From an uncultured Oscillospiraceae bacterium (GTDB taxonomy: Bacteria; Bacillota_A; Clostridia; Oscillospirales; Oscillospiraceae): a stretch of DNA of 24,581 nt. Position 1 is the first letter of the stretch, and every line of letters begins with the position of its first letter. This document shows positions 1-8,030 of this stretch, in pieces. The notes beneath the pieces are model-generated. The model saw only the letters and a list, made by a program, of their open reading frames with translations, was not told where the DNA came from and did not search any database. Where the stretch lies: contig CAAEDK010000032.1 in assembly GCA_900754605.1 (NCBI GenBank), forward strand, positions 1 through 24,581. Reading direction: 5' to 3'. The position numbers and the translations under genes are program-made.

Positions 1-20
1 GGGGCGTATGACGCCCCTTT
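1..20 (+). terminator. hairpin at window edge, probable terminator
   Basis: A perfect 6-bp stem (GGGGCG at 1-6, CGCCCC at 12-17, loop TATGA) is followed by TTT. It probably ends a transcript entering from the left, but upstream sequence is missing. Confidence 0.45.
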
Positions 21-93
21 CAGGGGAGGAAACAATGCACATTTCGGGGGATAGAGATATAAAAGGCGGGGAAACAGAATCAAAAGGTTGCTA

Positions 94-189
94 TGGTAGA
101 CGTTTGGTAGACAATACGGGAGCGGGAAAAGTGAAAACGCCTTGGAACCCAAAGGATTCCAAGGCATTTCTGGTAGACTTTTGGTAGAA
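94..189. repeat. paired TGGTAGA direct repeats
   Basis: TGGTAGAC occurs at 94-101, 105-112 and 171-178, and TGGTAGAA at 182-189. They form two pairs, each with 11-bp internal spacing and 77 bp apart. One helical turn within a pair suggests protein binding sites on one DNA face, or arm/core sites left by a recombinase; no function can be assigned. Apart from two hairpins, nothing else is visible in the 1-240 gene-free stretch. Confidence 0.5.
139..169 (+). terminator. stem-loop between the TGGTAGA pairs
   Basis: A perfect 9-bp inverted repeat GCCTTGGAA (139-147) / TTCCAAGGC (157-165) with a 9-nt loop is followed by ATTT. It could be a weak terminator or part of the repeat structure around it. 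Confidence 0.4.
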
Positions 190-254
190 CGGTTTTTAAA
201 ACACGGCTGAGATATTGTCAATCGTCTTGATCTGCAAAAAATGGTACGGTTTAC

Positions 255-283
255 TTGTGATATATATTTGAATGCGATATACT
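255..283 (+). promoter_or_regulatory. sigma-A-like promoter of the first ROK gene
   Basis: TTGTGA (255-260), a 17-bp spacer and TATACT (278-283) make a good vegetative promoter. It lies upstream of the RBS AAAGGAGGT (301-309) and inside the longest possible reading frame, which supports translation starting at ATG 316 and not at 241. Confidence 0.6.
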
Positions 284-315
284 TTAGAAAAGTAGTAAAA
301 AAAGGAGGTATCACT

Positions 316-1554
316 ATGCCCAAAACCCCGTGGGCCGACCGCTATCGGGCAGCTCCCACCAATAAGAGCAACGTTATGCGGACGATCATTCTGGAGGGCC
401 CCATCAGCCGTGCTGCGCTTGCAAAACGGGTTGGGCTGAGCCTTCCCTCCGTCATGACCATCACGGAAAATCTGATTAACCGCGGTCTGGTGAGAGCTGT
501 GGGAAAGGGAAAGAGCAGCGGCGGAAAACCGCCGGAATTGTTAAGCGTGGTGCCCGAAAGCGAATATTATATGGGGGTGGATATTGGCCGTGGGACCATA
601 CGACTGGTGCTGATGAATTTGGCGCAGAAGGTAGTATACGGAACCATGGTGGAAACGGGGGAGGTCCAGCCTGTTGAAGCATTTGTGGACCGGTTGTGCG
701 AGCGGATTCAGAGCAGTCTGCTGGAATCCGGAGTTGCACTGGATCGGTTGGCCGGAGTGGGGGTGGCGATGCCCGGCCTCATCGAGCGGGATACCGGGCA
801 TATTCTCTTCTCCCCGGACTTTGGCTGGAGCGATATTCCGCTTCAGAGCTGGCTTCAGAGCCGGCTGTCCTACCCCGTGTTGGTCGAAAACGCCAATCGG
901 GCACTGGCACTAGCGGAGAGTGGCTGGCGCGGGGATGGCGGAGAGAGCGGCACCCATACCGTTTTATGTGTCAACATTGGACACGGTATCGGTGCAGCTC
1001 TGATGCAGAACAATCAGCTCTACTACGGCAGCAGCGGCACCAGCGGTGAGCTGGGACACATCACTGTCTGCAAAGACGGTCCGCTCTGCGCCTGTGGAAA
1101 CTCCGGCTGCCTGGAGGCGGTAGCTTCCGGTGAGGCCATTGCCCTGCAGGCCAGAGACGCCGTTTGCAGTGGTCTCCCTACCAGCCTGCGGGAGCGGTGC
1201 GGCGGCGCATCGGAGCGGATTGACGCCAAGCTGGTCTTTGAGGCGGCGGCCAAGGGAGATGCGGTAGCCCTCTCGATTGTGGACAAGGCTACTGACTATA
1301 TCGGAATCGGACTGGCCATGGCGATCAATATCCTGGATCCGGACTGTATCGTTTTGTGCGGAGGCCTGACAAGAAACGGTCCGCTGTTTTTCGACCGGGT
1401 AGCCCATAGTATGCAAATGCGGCAGATGCGGCAGGCGGGACGCCATGTGACGCTCCGTTTGGGAACCCGCGGCGACTATGGAACGGCCATTGGGGCGGCC
1501 CATATTATCTCTTACAACGGCTGGCGGGTGCCAAGACTTGAGCATTACTATTGA
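316..1554 (+). CDS. ROK-family transcriptional regulator (XylR/NagC type), first of a tandem pair
   Basis: This 412-aa protein has an N-terminal winged helix-turn-helix (about residues 15-72, with the typical ISRAALAKRVGLSLPSV stretch) joined to a ROK sugar-kinase fold. The phosphate-binding motif VDIGRGTIR begins the ROK domain. The zinc site is complete: H248 in GELGHITV and C258, C260 and C265 in CACGNSGC. The position occupied by the catalytic aspartate in ROK kinases (ENDxN) is alanine here (E191-N-A-N), so kinase activity is unlikely and a sugar-sensing repressor role is expected. ATG 316 is chosen because AAAGGAGGT precedes it by 6 nt. It has its own promoter and terminator, so it is a monocistronic gene in front of the sugar operon. 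It is clearly paralogous to the next gene. Confidence 0.9.
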   Translation: MPKTPWADRYRAAPTNKSNVMRTIILEGPISRAALAKRVGLSLPSVMTITENLINRGLVRAVGKGKSSGGKPPELLSVVPESEYYMGVDIGRGTIRLVLMNLAQKVVYGTMVETGEVQPVEAFVDRLCERIQSSLLESGVALDRLAGVGVAMPGLIERDTGHILFSPDFGWSDIPLQSWLQSRLSYPVLVENANRALALAESGWRGDGGESGTHTVLCVNIGHGIGAALMQNNQLYYGSSGTSGELGHITVCKDGPLCACGNSGCLEAVASGEAIALQARDAVCSGLPTSLRERCGGASERIDAKLVFEAAAKGDAVALSIVDKATDYIGIGLAMAINILDPDCIVLCGGLTRNGPLFFDRVAHSMQMRQMRQAGRHVTLRLGTRGDYGTAIGAAHIISYNGWRVPRLEHYY

Positions 1555-1570
1555 TTCCGGCGGATCAGAC

Positions 1571-1610
1571 CAGGGGCGGCATTTTTGCTAAAATGCCGCC
1601 CCTGATTTTA
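1571..1610 (+). terminator. rho-independent terminator of the first ROK gene
   Basis: A perfect 15-bp stem (1571-1585 with 1590-1604, loop TGCT) is GC-rich at the base and followed by ATTTTA. It separates the two regulator genes. Confidence 0.85.
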
Positions 1611-1621
1611 TGCTATATTCA

Positions 1622-1653
1622 AAAACCTTTCGGTATAATATACAAAAGGTTTT
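1622..1653. repeat. AT-rich inverted repeat upstream of the second ROK promoter
   Basis: AAAACCTTT (1622-1630) and AAAGGTTTT (1645-1653) form 9-bp arms around a 14-nt AT-rich spacer. It lies 40 bp upstream of the -35 box. An operator, or an accessory hairpin to the preceding terminator, are both possible. Confidence 0.35.
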
Positions 1654-1693
1654 CAGATGCATCATTCGAAACGCCAAAAATAGAAAAGAGGGA

Positions 1694-1722
1694 TTGACAT
1701 TTCTTATGCATAGCGCTACAAT
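1694..1722 (+). promoter_or_regulatory. strong sigma-A promoter of the transport operon
   Basis: A consensus TTGACA (1694-1699), 17-bp spacer and TACAAT (1717-1722) give a near-ideal vegetative promoter. Transcription would start about 1729, so the leader is about 90 nt before the GTG start at 1818 and carries the palindrome at 1730-1747. Confidence 0.85.
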
Positions 1723-1729
1723 TGCCTCG

Positions 1730-1747
1730 TTAAGTTAGTTAACTTAA
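1730..1747. promoter_or_regulatory. ROK/XylR-like operator palindrome
   Basis: TTAAGTTA-GT-TAACTTAA is a perfect inverted repeat at the predicted transcription start. Firmicute XylR operators are built from TTAGTT/AACTAA half-sites, and the same core words are present here. A repressor bound here would block the TTGACA/TACAAT promoter. Either or both ROK proteins may bind; which one is inference. Confidence 0.6.
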
Positions 1748-1817
1748 CTTAGTATAAAAGGATAAGAGCGTTGGGGGTATTTTAAAGGGGAATGGGCAGA
1801 GGAAAAGGAGTTTTCAC

Positions 1818-3068
1818 GTGCGTGTTGATAAATTCACTTTAGCTTTGATGAACCGGAGGCTGGTGCTGAAAACAATCTGGGAGAGAGGCGCTATCAACAA
1901 GGCTGAGATCGCACGCCGGACGGGGCTGAGCCTGCCGACCGCAATCAAGATCACAGATGAGTTGTTGGACAACCGTATTGTACGCTCCTGTGGGAGGCAG
2001 GAGGGCGCGTCCGGAAAGCGCCCCGAAATGTATGAGTTTGCTGGGGACTGCTATTACAGCGTCGGGATCGACTTTGCTCCAACCGTGCTGAGGGCGCTTG
2101 TGATGGATCTCAATGGAATGCCTGTTGCAAAGGCAAATCGTCCCATTCCGGTACCGGAAGATGCCGACGCGGTCATTCAGACCGCCGCAGAGCTGATTGG
2201 CCAGCTATTGCGCGAGAGCGGTATCCCGCTCCACCGGGTCCTGGGCGTTGGGGTGGGTGTGCCGGGGATTCTGGACCTGGACCAGGGAAGGGTACTCTTT
2301 TCCCCTAATTTTCATTGGGAGGATGTAGCGCTTTTGGAGCCGCTGGGGCGGCTGCTTTTACAACGGACCAGTATCCGCTGGCCTATGCGGCTGGAGAACT
2401 CCAACCGGGCTATGGCGCTGGGGGAGCAATTCTTTGGTTCAGGTGTGGGGTATCACTATTTTATCTGCATCAACCTTGGCTATGGCATCGGCGCAGCGGC
2501 CATTGAAAACGGAGAGCTGTGCGTCGGTGCCTCTGGGACATCAGGGGAGCTGGGCCACATCACGGTGGAGAAGGATGGGCCGCTGTGTACCTGCGGCAAC
2601 AACGGCTGCCTGGAGGCGGTAGCCTCCGGGCGAGCGATCGCCCAGCAGGCCCGTAACCTGATTTCCAGCGGAGTCAAAACCCGTATTCTGGAGTTGGCAG
2701 GCGGCAATATTGAGCGGGTGGAGGCCAAGACTGTGTTCGCTGCCGCCCGGGAGCAGGATGTGGCCGCACTGGACTTGGTTAGGAGGGCGGGAGAATACAT
2801 CGGCATCGGCATTGCCAGCTACATAAATCTGCTGGATCCCGAGAAGATCGTACTGGCCGGCGGAATGTCAAATGAGTCGCTTTTAATCGAACAGATCCAA
2901 AAAGTGGTCAAGATCCGCCGGATGCGCTTTGCCGGGCGCAGGGTCAAGCTGCGGGTGTCCAATCTGGGTGAGTATGGGACGGCAATCGGCGCGGCGGCCA
3001 TTCAGTTGAAGACCCTGCTGAGGCAGGGGGGCTTATCGCTGACAAAAGAACAGGAGGAGGCTGTATGA
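1818..3068 (+). CDS. ROK-family transcriptional regulator, second of the tandem pair
   Basis: This is a 416-aa winged-HTH plus ROK protein. The HTH covers about residues 13-65, the ROK phosphate loop is replaced by IDFAPTVLR, and the zinc site CTCGNNGC has C257, C259 and C264 with an upstream GELGHITV histidine. The catalytic ROK aspartate is serine (E193-N-S-N), so it is a sensor and not a kinase. It starts with GTG behind AAGGAG (1805-1810); no in-frame ATG is better placed. Its stop overlaps the ABC ATPase start (ATGA, 3065-3068), so regulator and transporter are translated from one mRNA. A local operator at 1730-1747 suggests autoregulation. It shares long stretches with the first ROK protein (GTSGELGHITV, CLEAVASG), indicating an old duplication. 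Confidence 0.9.
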   Translation: MRVDKFTLALMNRRLVLKTIWERGAINKAEIARRTGLSLPTAIKITDELLDNRIVRSCGRQEGASGKRPEMYEFAGDCYYSVGIDFAPTVLRALVMDLNGMPVAKANRPIPVPEDADAVIQTAAELIGQLLRESGIPLHRVLGVGVGVPGILDLDQGRVLFSPNFHWEDVALLEPLGRLLLQRTSIRWPMRLENSNRAMALGEQFFGSGVGYHYFICINLGYGIGAAAIENGELCVGASGTSGELGHITVEKDGPLCTCGNNGCLEAVASGRAIAQQARNLISSGVKTRILELAGGNIERVEAKTVFAAAREQDVAALDLVRRAGEYIGIGIASYINLLDPEKIVLAGGMSNESLLIEQIQKVVKIRRMRFAGRRVKLRVSNLGEYGTAIGAAAIQLKTLLRQGGLSLTKEQEEAV

Positions 3069-4579
3069 GCGAGTATCGGTTGGAGGTACGGGGTGTGACA
3101 AAGGTCTTTCCCGGAACCCGGGCGCTGGATCAGGTACAGCTCCAGGTGCGGCCTGGCGAGGTTCACGCGCTGTGCGGCGAGAATGGTGCCGGGAAATCTA
3201 CCCTCATGAACATCATCGGCGGCGTGTTTCCGCCCACGGAGGGCGAGATCTTGTTTGAAGGCGCGCCTATTGCCCCCAGGAGTCCCAAAGAAGCCCAGGA
3301 TATCGGCATAGGCTTTGTTCATCAGGAATTGAGCCTGTGCCCCCACCTGACGGCGGCGGAGAATATCTTCATCGGGCGTCTGCCCCACAAGGGGGGAATG
3401 ATTGATTTCAAACGCCTCTGGGCGGATGCCGACATGGTTCTGAAGCAGTTCAACGCCAATTTTCCCAGCAGCGCGCTGGTCAGTGAGCTGACTGTCTCTG
3501 AACAACAGATCATTGAGATTGCGAAGTCGGTTTCACTCAACTGCAAGCTGCTGATTCTGGATGAGCCAACCTCCTCCCTCACGGAAAAGGAGACTGCCCG
3601 GCTCTTTGATTTGGTAAAGGAATTGAGCGGTAGGGGAATCAGCATTCTCTACATCTCCCACCGCATGGCGGAAATCTTTGAAATCTGCGACCGGGTCACT
3701 GTGTTCAAGGATGGTACCTATGTCACTACCATGGACACCGGAGATATCTGTGCAGACGATATCATCCGCGCTATGGTGGGCCGTGAGCTGGGAAATCTCT
3801 ACCCAACCAAGAGCAGCTGTATCGCAGCGGACGATCCGGTTCTGGAGGTCAACGGCCTCACCGGCAGTATCTTCCGCGAAGTCAGTTTTGCCCTGCGGCG
3901 GGGGGAGATCCTGGGTTTTGCCGGGCTGGTGGGCGCGGGACGGAGCGAGGTTATGCGCGGTCTGTGCGCCATTGATCCCATCCGTTCCGGCCAGGTAGTG
4001 CTCAACGGCAGGCCCTGTGCCTTCCACACCTACCGTGACGCTGTGGATGCAGGCATCTGTTACTTGACCGAGGACCGCAAAACCCAGGGCCTGTTTCTGG
4101 AGATGAGTATCAAAAACAATATGTCCAGCGCCAACATGAAGGGAGTCTCCCATGGCATTTGGCTGGACGACAAGCTGGAGCGAAGCTTGGCCAACGGATT
4201 TGTAGAGCAACTGGCCATCAAAATTCCGGGCATTGAATACCCCATCAGCAGCCTGTCCGGCGGCAATCAGCAGAAGTGCCTGATCGGGAAGTGGCTTTCT
4301 CTGGCCCCAAAGGTCATCATCATGGATGAGCCCACCCGCGGCATTGACGTGGGTGCAAAGCGGGAGATCCACGCGCTTCTGCGTCAACTGGCAGAGAGCG
4401 GCGTCGGTGTGATTGTGGTATCCAGTGAGCTGCCTGAGGTCATCGGCGTGTCCGACCGGGTGGCAGTCATGCACGAAGGGTGCTTGGCGGGCTTCCTCGA
4501 GGGCGAAGAGGTGAGGGAAGAGAATATCATGAAGCTTGCCTCCGGCGAGCAGCTTGCGGAAAAGGAGTTGCGGCAATGA
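3065..4579 (+). CDS. sugar ABC transporter ATP-binding protein (RbsA/MglA/XylG family)
   Basis: At 504 aa this has the usual length of the double ATPases of carbohydrate uptake class 2 (CUT2). First nucleotide-binding domain: Walker A GENGAGKST (38-46), the signature-like LTVSEQQIIEIAKS, and Walker B LLILDEPTSSLT. Second domain: the degenerate A-loop GFAGLVGAGRSE typical of RbsA, signature LSGGNQQKCLIGKWL, and Walker B VIIMDEPTRGIDVGAKRE. It energises the permease encoded next at the cytoplasmic face of the membrane. ATGA overlaps at both ends (3065-3068 and 4576-4579) show translational coupling with regulator and permease. The substrate cannot be read from the ATPase. Confidence 0.95.
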   Translation: MSEYRLEVRGVTKVFPGTRALDQVQLQVRPGEVHALCGENGAGKSTLMNIIGGVFPPTEGEILFEGAPIAPRSPKEAQDIGIGFVHQELSLCPHLTAAENIFIGRLPHKGGMIDFKRLWADADMVLKQFNANFPSSALVSELTVSEQQIIEIAKSVSLNCKLLILDEPTSSLTEKETARLFDLVKELSGRGISILYISHRMAEIFEICDRVTVFKDGTYVTTMDTGDICADDIIRAMVGRELGNLYPTKSSCIAADDPVLEVNGLTGSIFREVSFALRRGEILGFAGLVGAGRSEVMRGLCAIDPIRSGQVVLNGRPCAFHTYRDAVDAGICYLTEDRKTQGLFLEMSIKNNMSSANMKGVSHGIWLDDKLERSLANGFVEQLAIKIPGIEYPISSLSGGNQQKCLIGKWLSLAPKVIIMDEPTRGIDVGAKREIHALLRQLAESGVGVIVVSSELPEVIGVSDRVAVMHEGCLAGFLEGEEVREENIMKLASGEQLAEKELRQ

Positions 4580-5619
4580 AACAGAAGAGCGAGATAAAGC
4601 GGACGGGACCGGAGCTTTTGAAGCGGTTGCTCCGACAGCGCGAGATGAGCGTATTTCTCATTATTTTGCTTGTGGTGGCCATCGTGGCCATCGTCAATCC
4701 AAAGTTCATCCAGCCCTCCAACATGAAGAGCATCGCCCTGAGTGTGGCCACCGACGGCCTGCTCTCCATCGGACTGACCCTGGCTCTGATTCTGGGAGGC
4801 ATTGAACTGAGCGTGGGCGGCGTGGCCGCCATGACGTGCGTCATTGCCGGCCAGATGGCTTTGATGGGGGTCAACATCTGGGTGGCCTGCCTGGCTGCTC
4901 TGGCTGCGGGAGCCATATGCGGACTGTTCAACGGCTTTATGGTCAGCAAGGTGGGACTGCCGCCTTTCATCGTTACCCTGTCCATGATGAACCTCTCCCG
5001 CGGTGTGGCCTACATTATCACCACAGGCTCCCCCCTGTCGGTGTCCGGCTATCTGCCGGACAGCTTCCGCTTTCTGGCCACCGGCGATGTATTCGGCATC
5101 CCCGTGCTGTTCCTGATCTTCCTGCTGGTCACCGTGGTGGCCCTTATCTTTACCAAGAAGTCCAATGCCTGCCGTAACATCTACTATGTGGGCAGCAATG
5201 AAAATGCCGCCAAGCTCTCCGGTATCAATGTAGACCGGGTCAAGATCTTCGTCTATGTGGTCATCGCCTTGCTCTCAGCACTGGCCGGTATCCTTTCTCT
5301 CGCACGCTTCAATGTTGCCACCCCTGAGCTGTCCAAGGGCGCGGAAACCACCGCTATCTCTGCCGCGGTCATCGGCGGCACCTCCATGACCGGCGGACTG
5401 GGCGGTATCCTGGGCACATTTCTCGGCATTTTCCTGCTGAAGATTGTGGACTCTGCCCTGGTTATGATGAATGTGTCCGTCTACTGGCAGGATTTCGTCC
5501 AGGGCGCTATCCTGGTCATCGCCGTTACCATCGACTATATGAGCCACCGAAAAAGCGGCAACAGCTTCCTCCAGCGCATGCTGGGCCTGGGGCGCAGGAA
5601 ACCTGCCCTGCGGCCGTAA
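4576..5619 (+). CDS. sugar ABC transporter permease (RbsC family)
   Basis: This 347-aa polytopic membrane protein belongs to the binding-protein-dependent permease family 2 and has roughly eight to ten hydrophobic segments. The cytoplasmic loop SNENAAKLSGINVDRVK is the ATPase-contact motif of RbsC-like permeases, and ETTAISAAVIGGTSMTGGLG is the family's conserved segment after it. ATG 4576 overlaps the ATPase stop and follows AAAAGGAG (4559-4566). A longer in-frame extension to 4480 lies inside the ATPase gene and has no RBS. It would form a homodimeric channel with the upstream ATPase. Confidence 0.93.
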   Translation: MKQKSEIKRTGPELLKRLLRQREMSVFLIILLVVAIVAIVNPKFIQPSNMKSIALSVATDGLLSIGLTLALILGGIELSVGGVAAMTCVIAGQMALMGVNIWVACLAALAAGAICGLFNGFMVSKVGLPPFIVTLSMMNLSRGVAYIITTGSPLSVSGYLPDSFRFLATGDVFGIPVLFLIFLLVTVVALIFTKKSNACRNIYYVGSNENAAKLSGINVDRVKIFVYVVIALLSALAGILSLARFNVATPELSKGAETTAISAAVIGGTSMTGGLGGILGTFLGIFLLKIVDSALVMMNVSVYWQDFVQGAILVIAVTIDYMSHRKSGNSFLQRMLGLGRRKPALRP

Positions 5620-5686
5620 TCCGTGATCCGGCGCCCGGCGCGGGCGCAGGCAATACCGCCAAGAAAAATAAAAGGAGGAACCCACA

Positions 5687-6679
5687 ATGAAAAAGGCACT
5701 GGCACTTATTCTTGCACTGGCGCTCTCCCTGTCCCTGTTCGGCTGCTCCCCGGCCGAAGCACCCGAAGACTCCCCCAACGCTGGAGGGGATGGCACGCAG
5801 GCTTCGGCCGGAGCGTTCGTCGGCAACGAAAGCGACGAGTACTACATGGTCAGTTTCCTGTCCGGCATCGATTACTGGAAGCACTGCTTTGAGGGCATGG
5901 AGGATGCTGGAAACGCCTTGGGTGTTACTACCAAGTATACCGGCCAAACCGACTCTGATGTGGCCGGTCAGGTGGCTGTTCTGGAGCAGGTCATTGCCCA
6001 GAGTCCCAAGGGCATCGCAGTCACCTGCGTGAACTCCACCGCCCTGGCGGATACCATCAACTCTGCCAAGGAGCAGGGGATCTCTGTGGTGTGCTTTGAC
6101 TCCGACTCTCCCACCTCCGACCGCTCCTCCTACCTGTCCACCGGCAATTCCGAAGCCGGCCGCATTGCCGCTGAGTACCTGGTACCCCTGTGCGGAGGGG
6201 AGGGTAAGATTGCCGTCCTCTATACCGTGGGCGCCGAGAACAGCGAAAGCCGTGTTCAGGGCTTTGAGGCCTGGTGCGCCGAAAACGCCCCTGGCATCGA
6301 GATCGTGAAGGTTAACGACGCCGGAGACACCACCGCTGCCACCGACAACATGTCGGCGGCCCTGCAGGCCAACGATGACCTGGTAGGCCTGTTCTGCGTG
6401 GACGGTATCGCCGGTACCGCTGGCCCTACCGCCGTGGCTGAGTCCGGCAAAGATCTGCGTGTGCTGGCTTTCGACGTGGACACCACCGTGCTGGACAAAG
6501 TGAAAAACGGTGAGATTGACGCCACTGTTGCCCAGGGGATGTATAACATGGGCTTCTGGAGCATGATGTTCCTCTATACCGAGGCCAACGGCCTGTCCGC
6601 CAAGGCGCTGCCCCAGAACGTGGACACCGGCGTTACCATCGTGACCAAGGAGAACGTGGACGAGTACTACCCAAAATAA
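5687..6679 (+). CDS. sugar ABC transporter substrate-binding lipoprotein (RbsB-like)
   Basis: This 330-aa protein has a lysine-start signal peptide and lipobox LFGC, with Cys20 as the lipidated residue, so it is anchored outside the membrane. The mature part is a periplasmic-binding-protein type 1 fold of the CUT2 group; examples are VAGQVAVLEQVIAQSPKGIAVTC (helix plus strand) and VVCFDSDSPTS, which matches the hinge-side DSD motif of ribose/galactose/inositol binders. RBS AAAGGAGGA (5671-5679) is 7 nt upstream of ATG. A terminator follows directly, so more binding protein than downstream enzyme may be made. Ligand unknown; the neighbouring RbsD and kinase point to a pentose, ketohexose or polyol. 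Confidence 0.92.
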   Translation: MKKALALILALALSLSLFGCSPAEAPEDSPNAGGDGTQASAGAFVGNESDEYYMVSFLSGIDYWKHCFEGMEDAGNALGVTTKYTGQTDSDVAGQVAVLEQVIAQSPKGIAVTCVNSTALADTINSAKEQGISVVCFDSDSPTSDRSSYLSTGNSEAGRIAAEYLVPLCGGEGKIAVLYTVGAENSESRVQGFEAWCAENAPGIEIVKVNDAGDTTAATDNMSAALQANDDLVGLFCVDGIAGTAGPTAVAESGKDLRVLAFDVDTTVLDKVKNGEIDATVAQGMYNMGFWSMMFLYTEANGLSAKALPQNVDTGVTIVTKENVDEYYPK

Positions 6680-6701
6680 AAGGGCAGCCCTCTGATACCA
6701 T

Positions 6702-6746
6702 GCCCGCAGGACAGAGCCACACGCCCTGCTCCTGCGGGCCCTTTTT
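6702..6746 (+). terminator. intra-operon terminator after the binding protein gene
   Basis: A 10-bp stem GCCCGCAGGA (6702-6711) / TCCTGCGGGC (6730-6739) with an 18-nt loop is followed by CCTTTTT. It should attenuate or end transcription between the transport genes and the catabolic genes. No convincing promoter is seen in the 100 nt before the next start, so partial readthrough is likely. Confidence 0.75.
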
Positions 6747-6848
6747 GTGGAAACGAAGTGTACCCCCTCCGGCATTTACTGCCCAGCACCCAGCCTGCTT
6801 GTGCCGGAGCCCAATTCTCTGGAAACAAAATCAAAAGGAGTGAATGAA

Positions 6849-8015
6849 ATGAAGCACTTTGATTATTTTGCCCCCACCGAGATCATCTTCGGCGCCGGCC
6901 GCGTCACCGAGGCGGGGGCCCTTGCTGCCCGCTATGGGAAAAAGGCCATGCTGGTGACCGTCCCCGAGTTCCCTGCGGTGGCAGAACTGTACGCCAAGGT
7001 CAAAAAAAGCCTGGCTGACGCAGGTGTGGCCTGTGTGCACTATGACGGCGTGATCCCAAACCCAACCACTGAACTGGTCACCAGAGGAGCGGAGCTGGCA
7101 AAGGCCGAGGGGGTGGATGTGGTGATCGGTTTGGGCGGCGGCTCCTCCATGGATACCGCCAAGGCCATTGCTGTGGAGGCCACCCATCCCGGTACCGCCT
7201 GGGATTACAACTGCCACACCGCAGGCCCAACGGAGCAGACGCTGCCCATTCTGGCCATCAGCACGACCGCCGGCACCGGCAGCCAGACCACCCCATGTGC
7301 CGTCATTACCAAGACCAGTGCCAAGGACAAAAGCGCTATCTGGAACAAGAATATTTTCCCCCGCGCAGCCATTGTAGATCCCGAGGTTACCCTTTCCCTG
7401 CCCGCCAGCGTAACTGCGCAGACCGGTTTTGATGCCTTCTGCCATAATTTTGAGGCATATCTCTCCGTCAACACCAACCCGCTGGTGGAGTGCATGGCCC
7501 TGGATGCCATCCGTATTATCGCCGCATACCTCCCCAGGGCGCTGGCCGACGGCTCCGACCTGGAGGCCCGCAGCCAGATGGCCTGGGCCGACACCTTGGG
7601 CGGTCTCACCAACGCATCCGCCGGTGTCACTTTGCCCCACGGCCTGGGCATGCAGATCGGCGGCCACTGTCCCCATGTCACCCACGGCCAGTCTCTGGCA
7701 GTCTTCTATCCCGCTTTTACCCGGTATACCTATCCCGCCGCTGAGCACAAGTTCGCCACGGTAGGCCGGATCTTCGAACCCTCCCTGGAGCGGGAGAGCG
7801 ATGCTGTGGCCGCGGAGAGAAGCTGCGATGCCATTGACTGCTTTCTTAAGAGGATCGGCCTTTGGATCAACTTCCGGGAGCTGAACGTGACCAAAGAGGA
7901 TATCCGGGAGATTGCAGACTGCGGCCAGGTACTGGGCGACTATGCCAACAATCCCCGTGTCGCCACCATTCCAGAGATGTATGAGCTGCTCATGAGCTGC
8001 TACGACCGCAAATAG
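6849..8015 (+). CDS. iron-containing alcohol dehydrogenase
   Basis: This 388-aa group III (FucO/AdhB-type) dehydrogenase interconverts an alcohol and an aldehyde or ketone with NAD(P). The cofactor loop GGGSSMDTAK starts at residue 96. Metal ligands can be placed at D195 and H199 (DAFCH), H264 (LPHGLG) and H279 (THGQS), the usual D-H-H-H set. ATG 6849 is preceded by AAAAGGAG (6833-6840); the extension to 6747 starts inside the terminator and is rejected. It is the first catabolic gene after the attenuator, with RbsD, a zinc dehydrogenase and a kinase following. It could oxidise the imported polyol, or reduce an aldehyde to regenerate NAD; the sequence does not say which. Confidence 0.92.
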   Translation: MKHFDYFAPTEIIFGAGRVTEAGALAARYGKKAMLVTVPEFPAVAELYAKVKKSLADAGVACVHYDGVIPNPTTELVTRGAELAKAEGVDVVIGLGGGSSMDTAKAIAVEATHPGTAWDYNCHTAGPTEQTLPILAISTTAGTGSQTTPCAVITKTSAKDKSAIWNKNIFPRAAIVDPEVTLSLPASVTAQTGFDAFCHNFEAYLSVNTNPLVECMALDAIRIIAAYLPRALADGSDLEARSQMAWADTLGGLTNASAGVTLPHGLGMQIGGHCPHVTHGQSLAVFYPAFTRYTYPAAEHKFATVGRIFEPSLERESDAVAAERSCDAIDCFLKRIGLWINFRELNVTKEDIREIADCGQVLGDYANNPRVATIPEMYELLMSCYDRK

Positions 8016-8030
8016 GGGGAGGGTGGTATT

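Noticed and set aside
241..315. upstream extension of the first ROK gene
   Set aside because: It contains the predicted -35/-10 promoter and lacks an RBS, whereas ATG 316 has an excellent one.
3533..4576. 347-codon frame on the - strand
   Set aside because: Antisense to the ABC ATPase with all its motifs; composition is that of a mirror frame.
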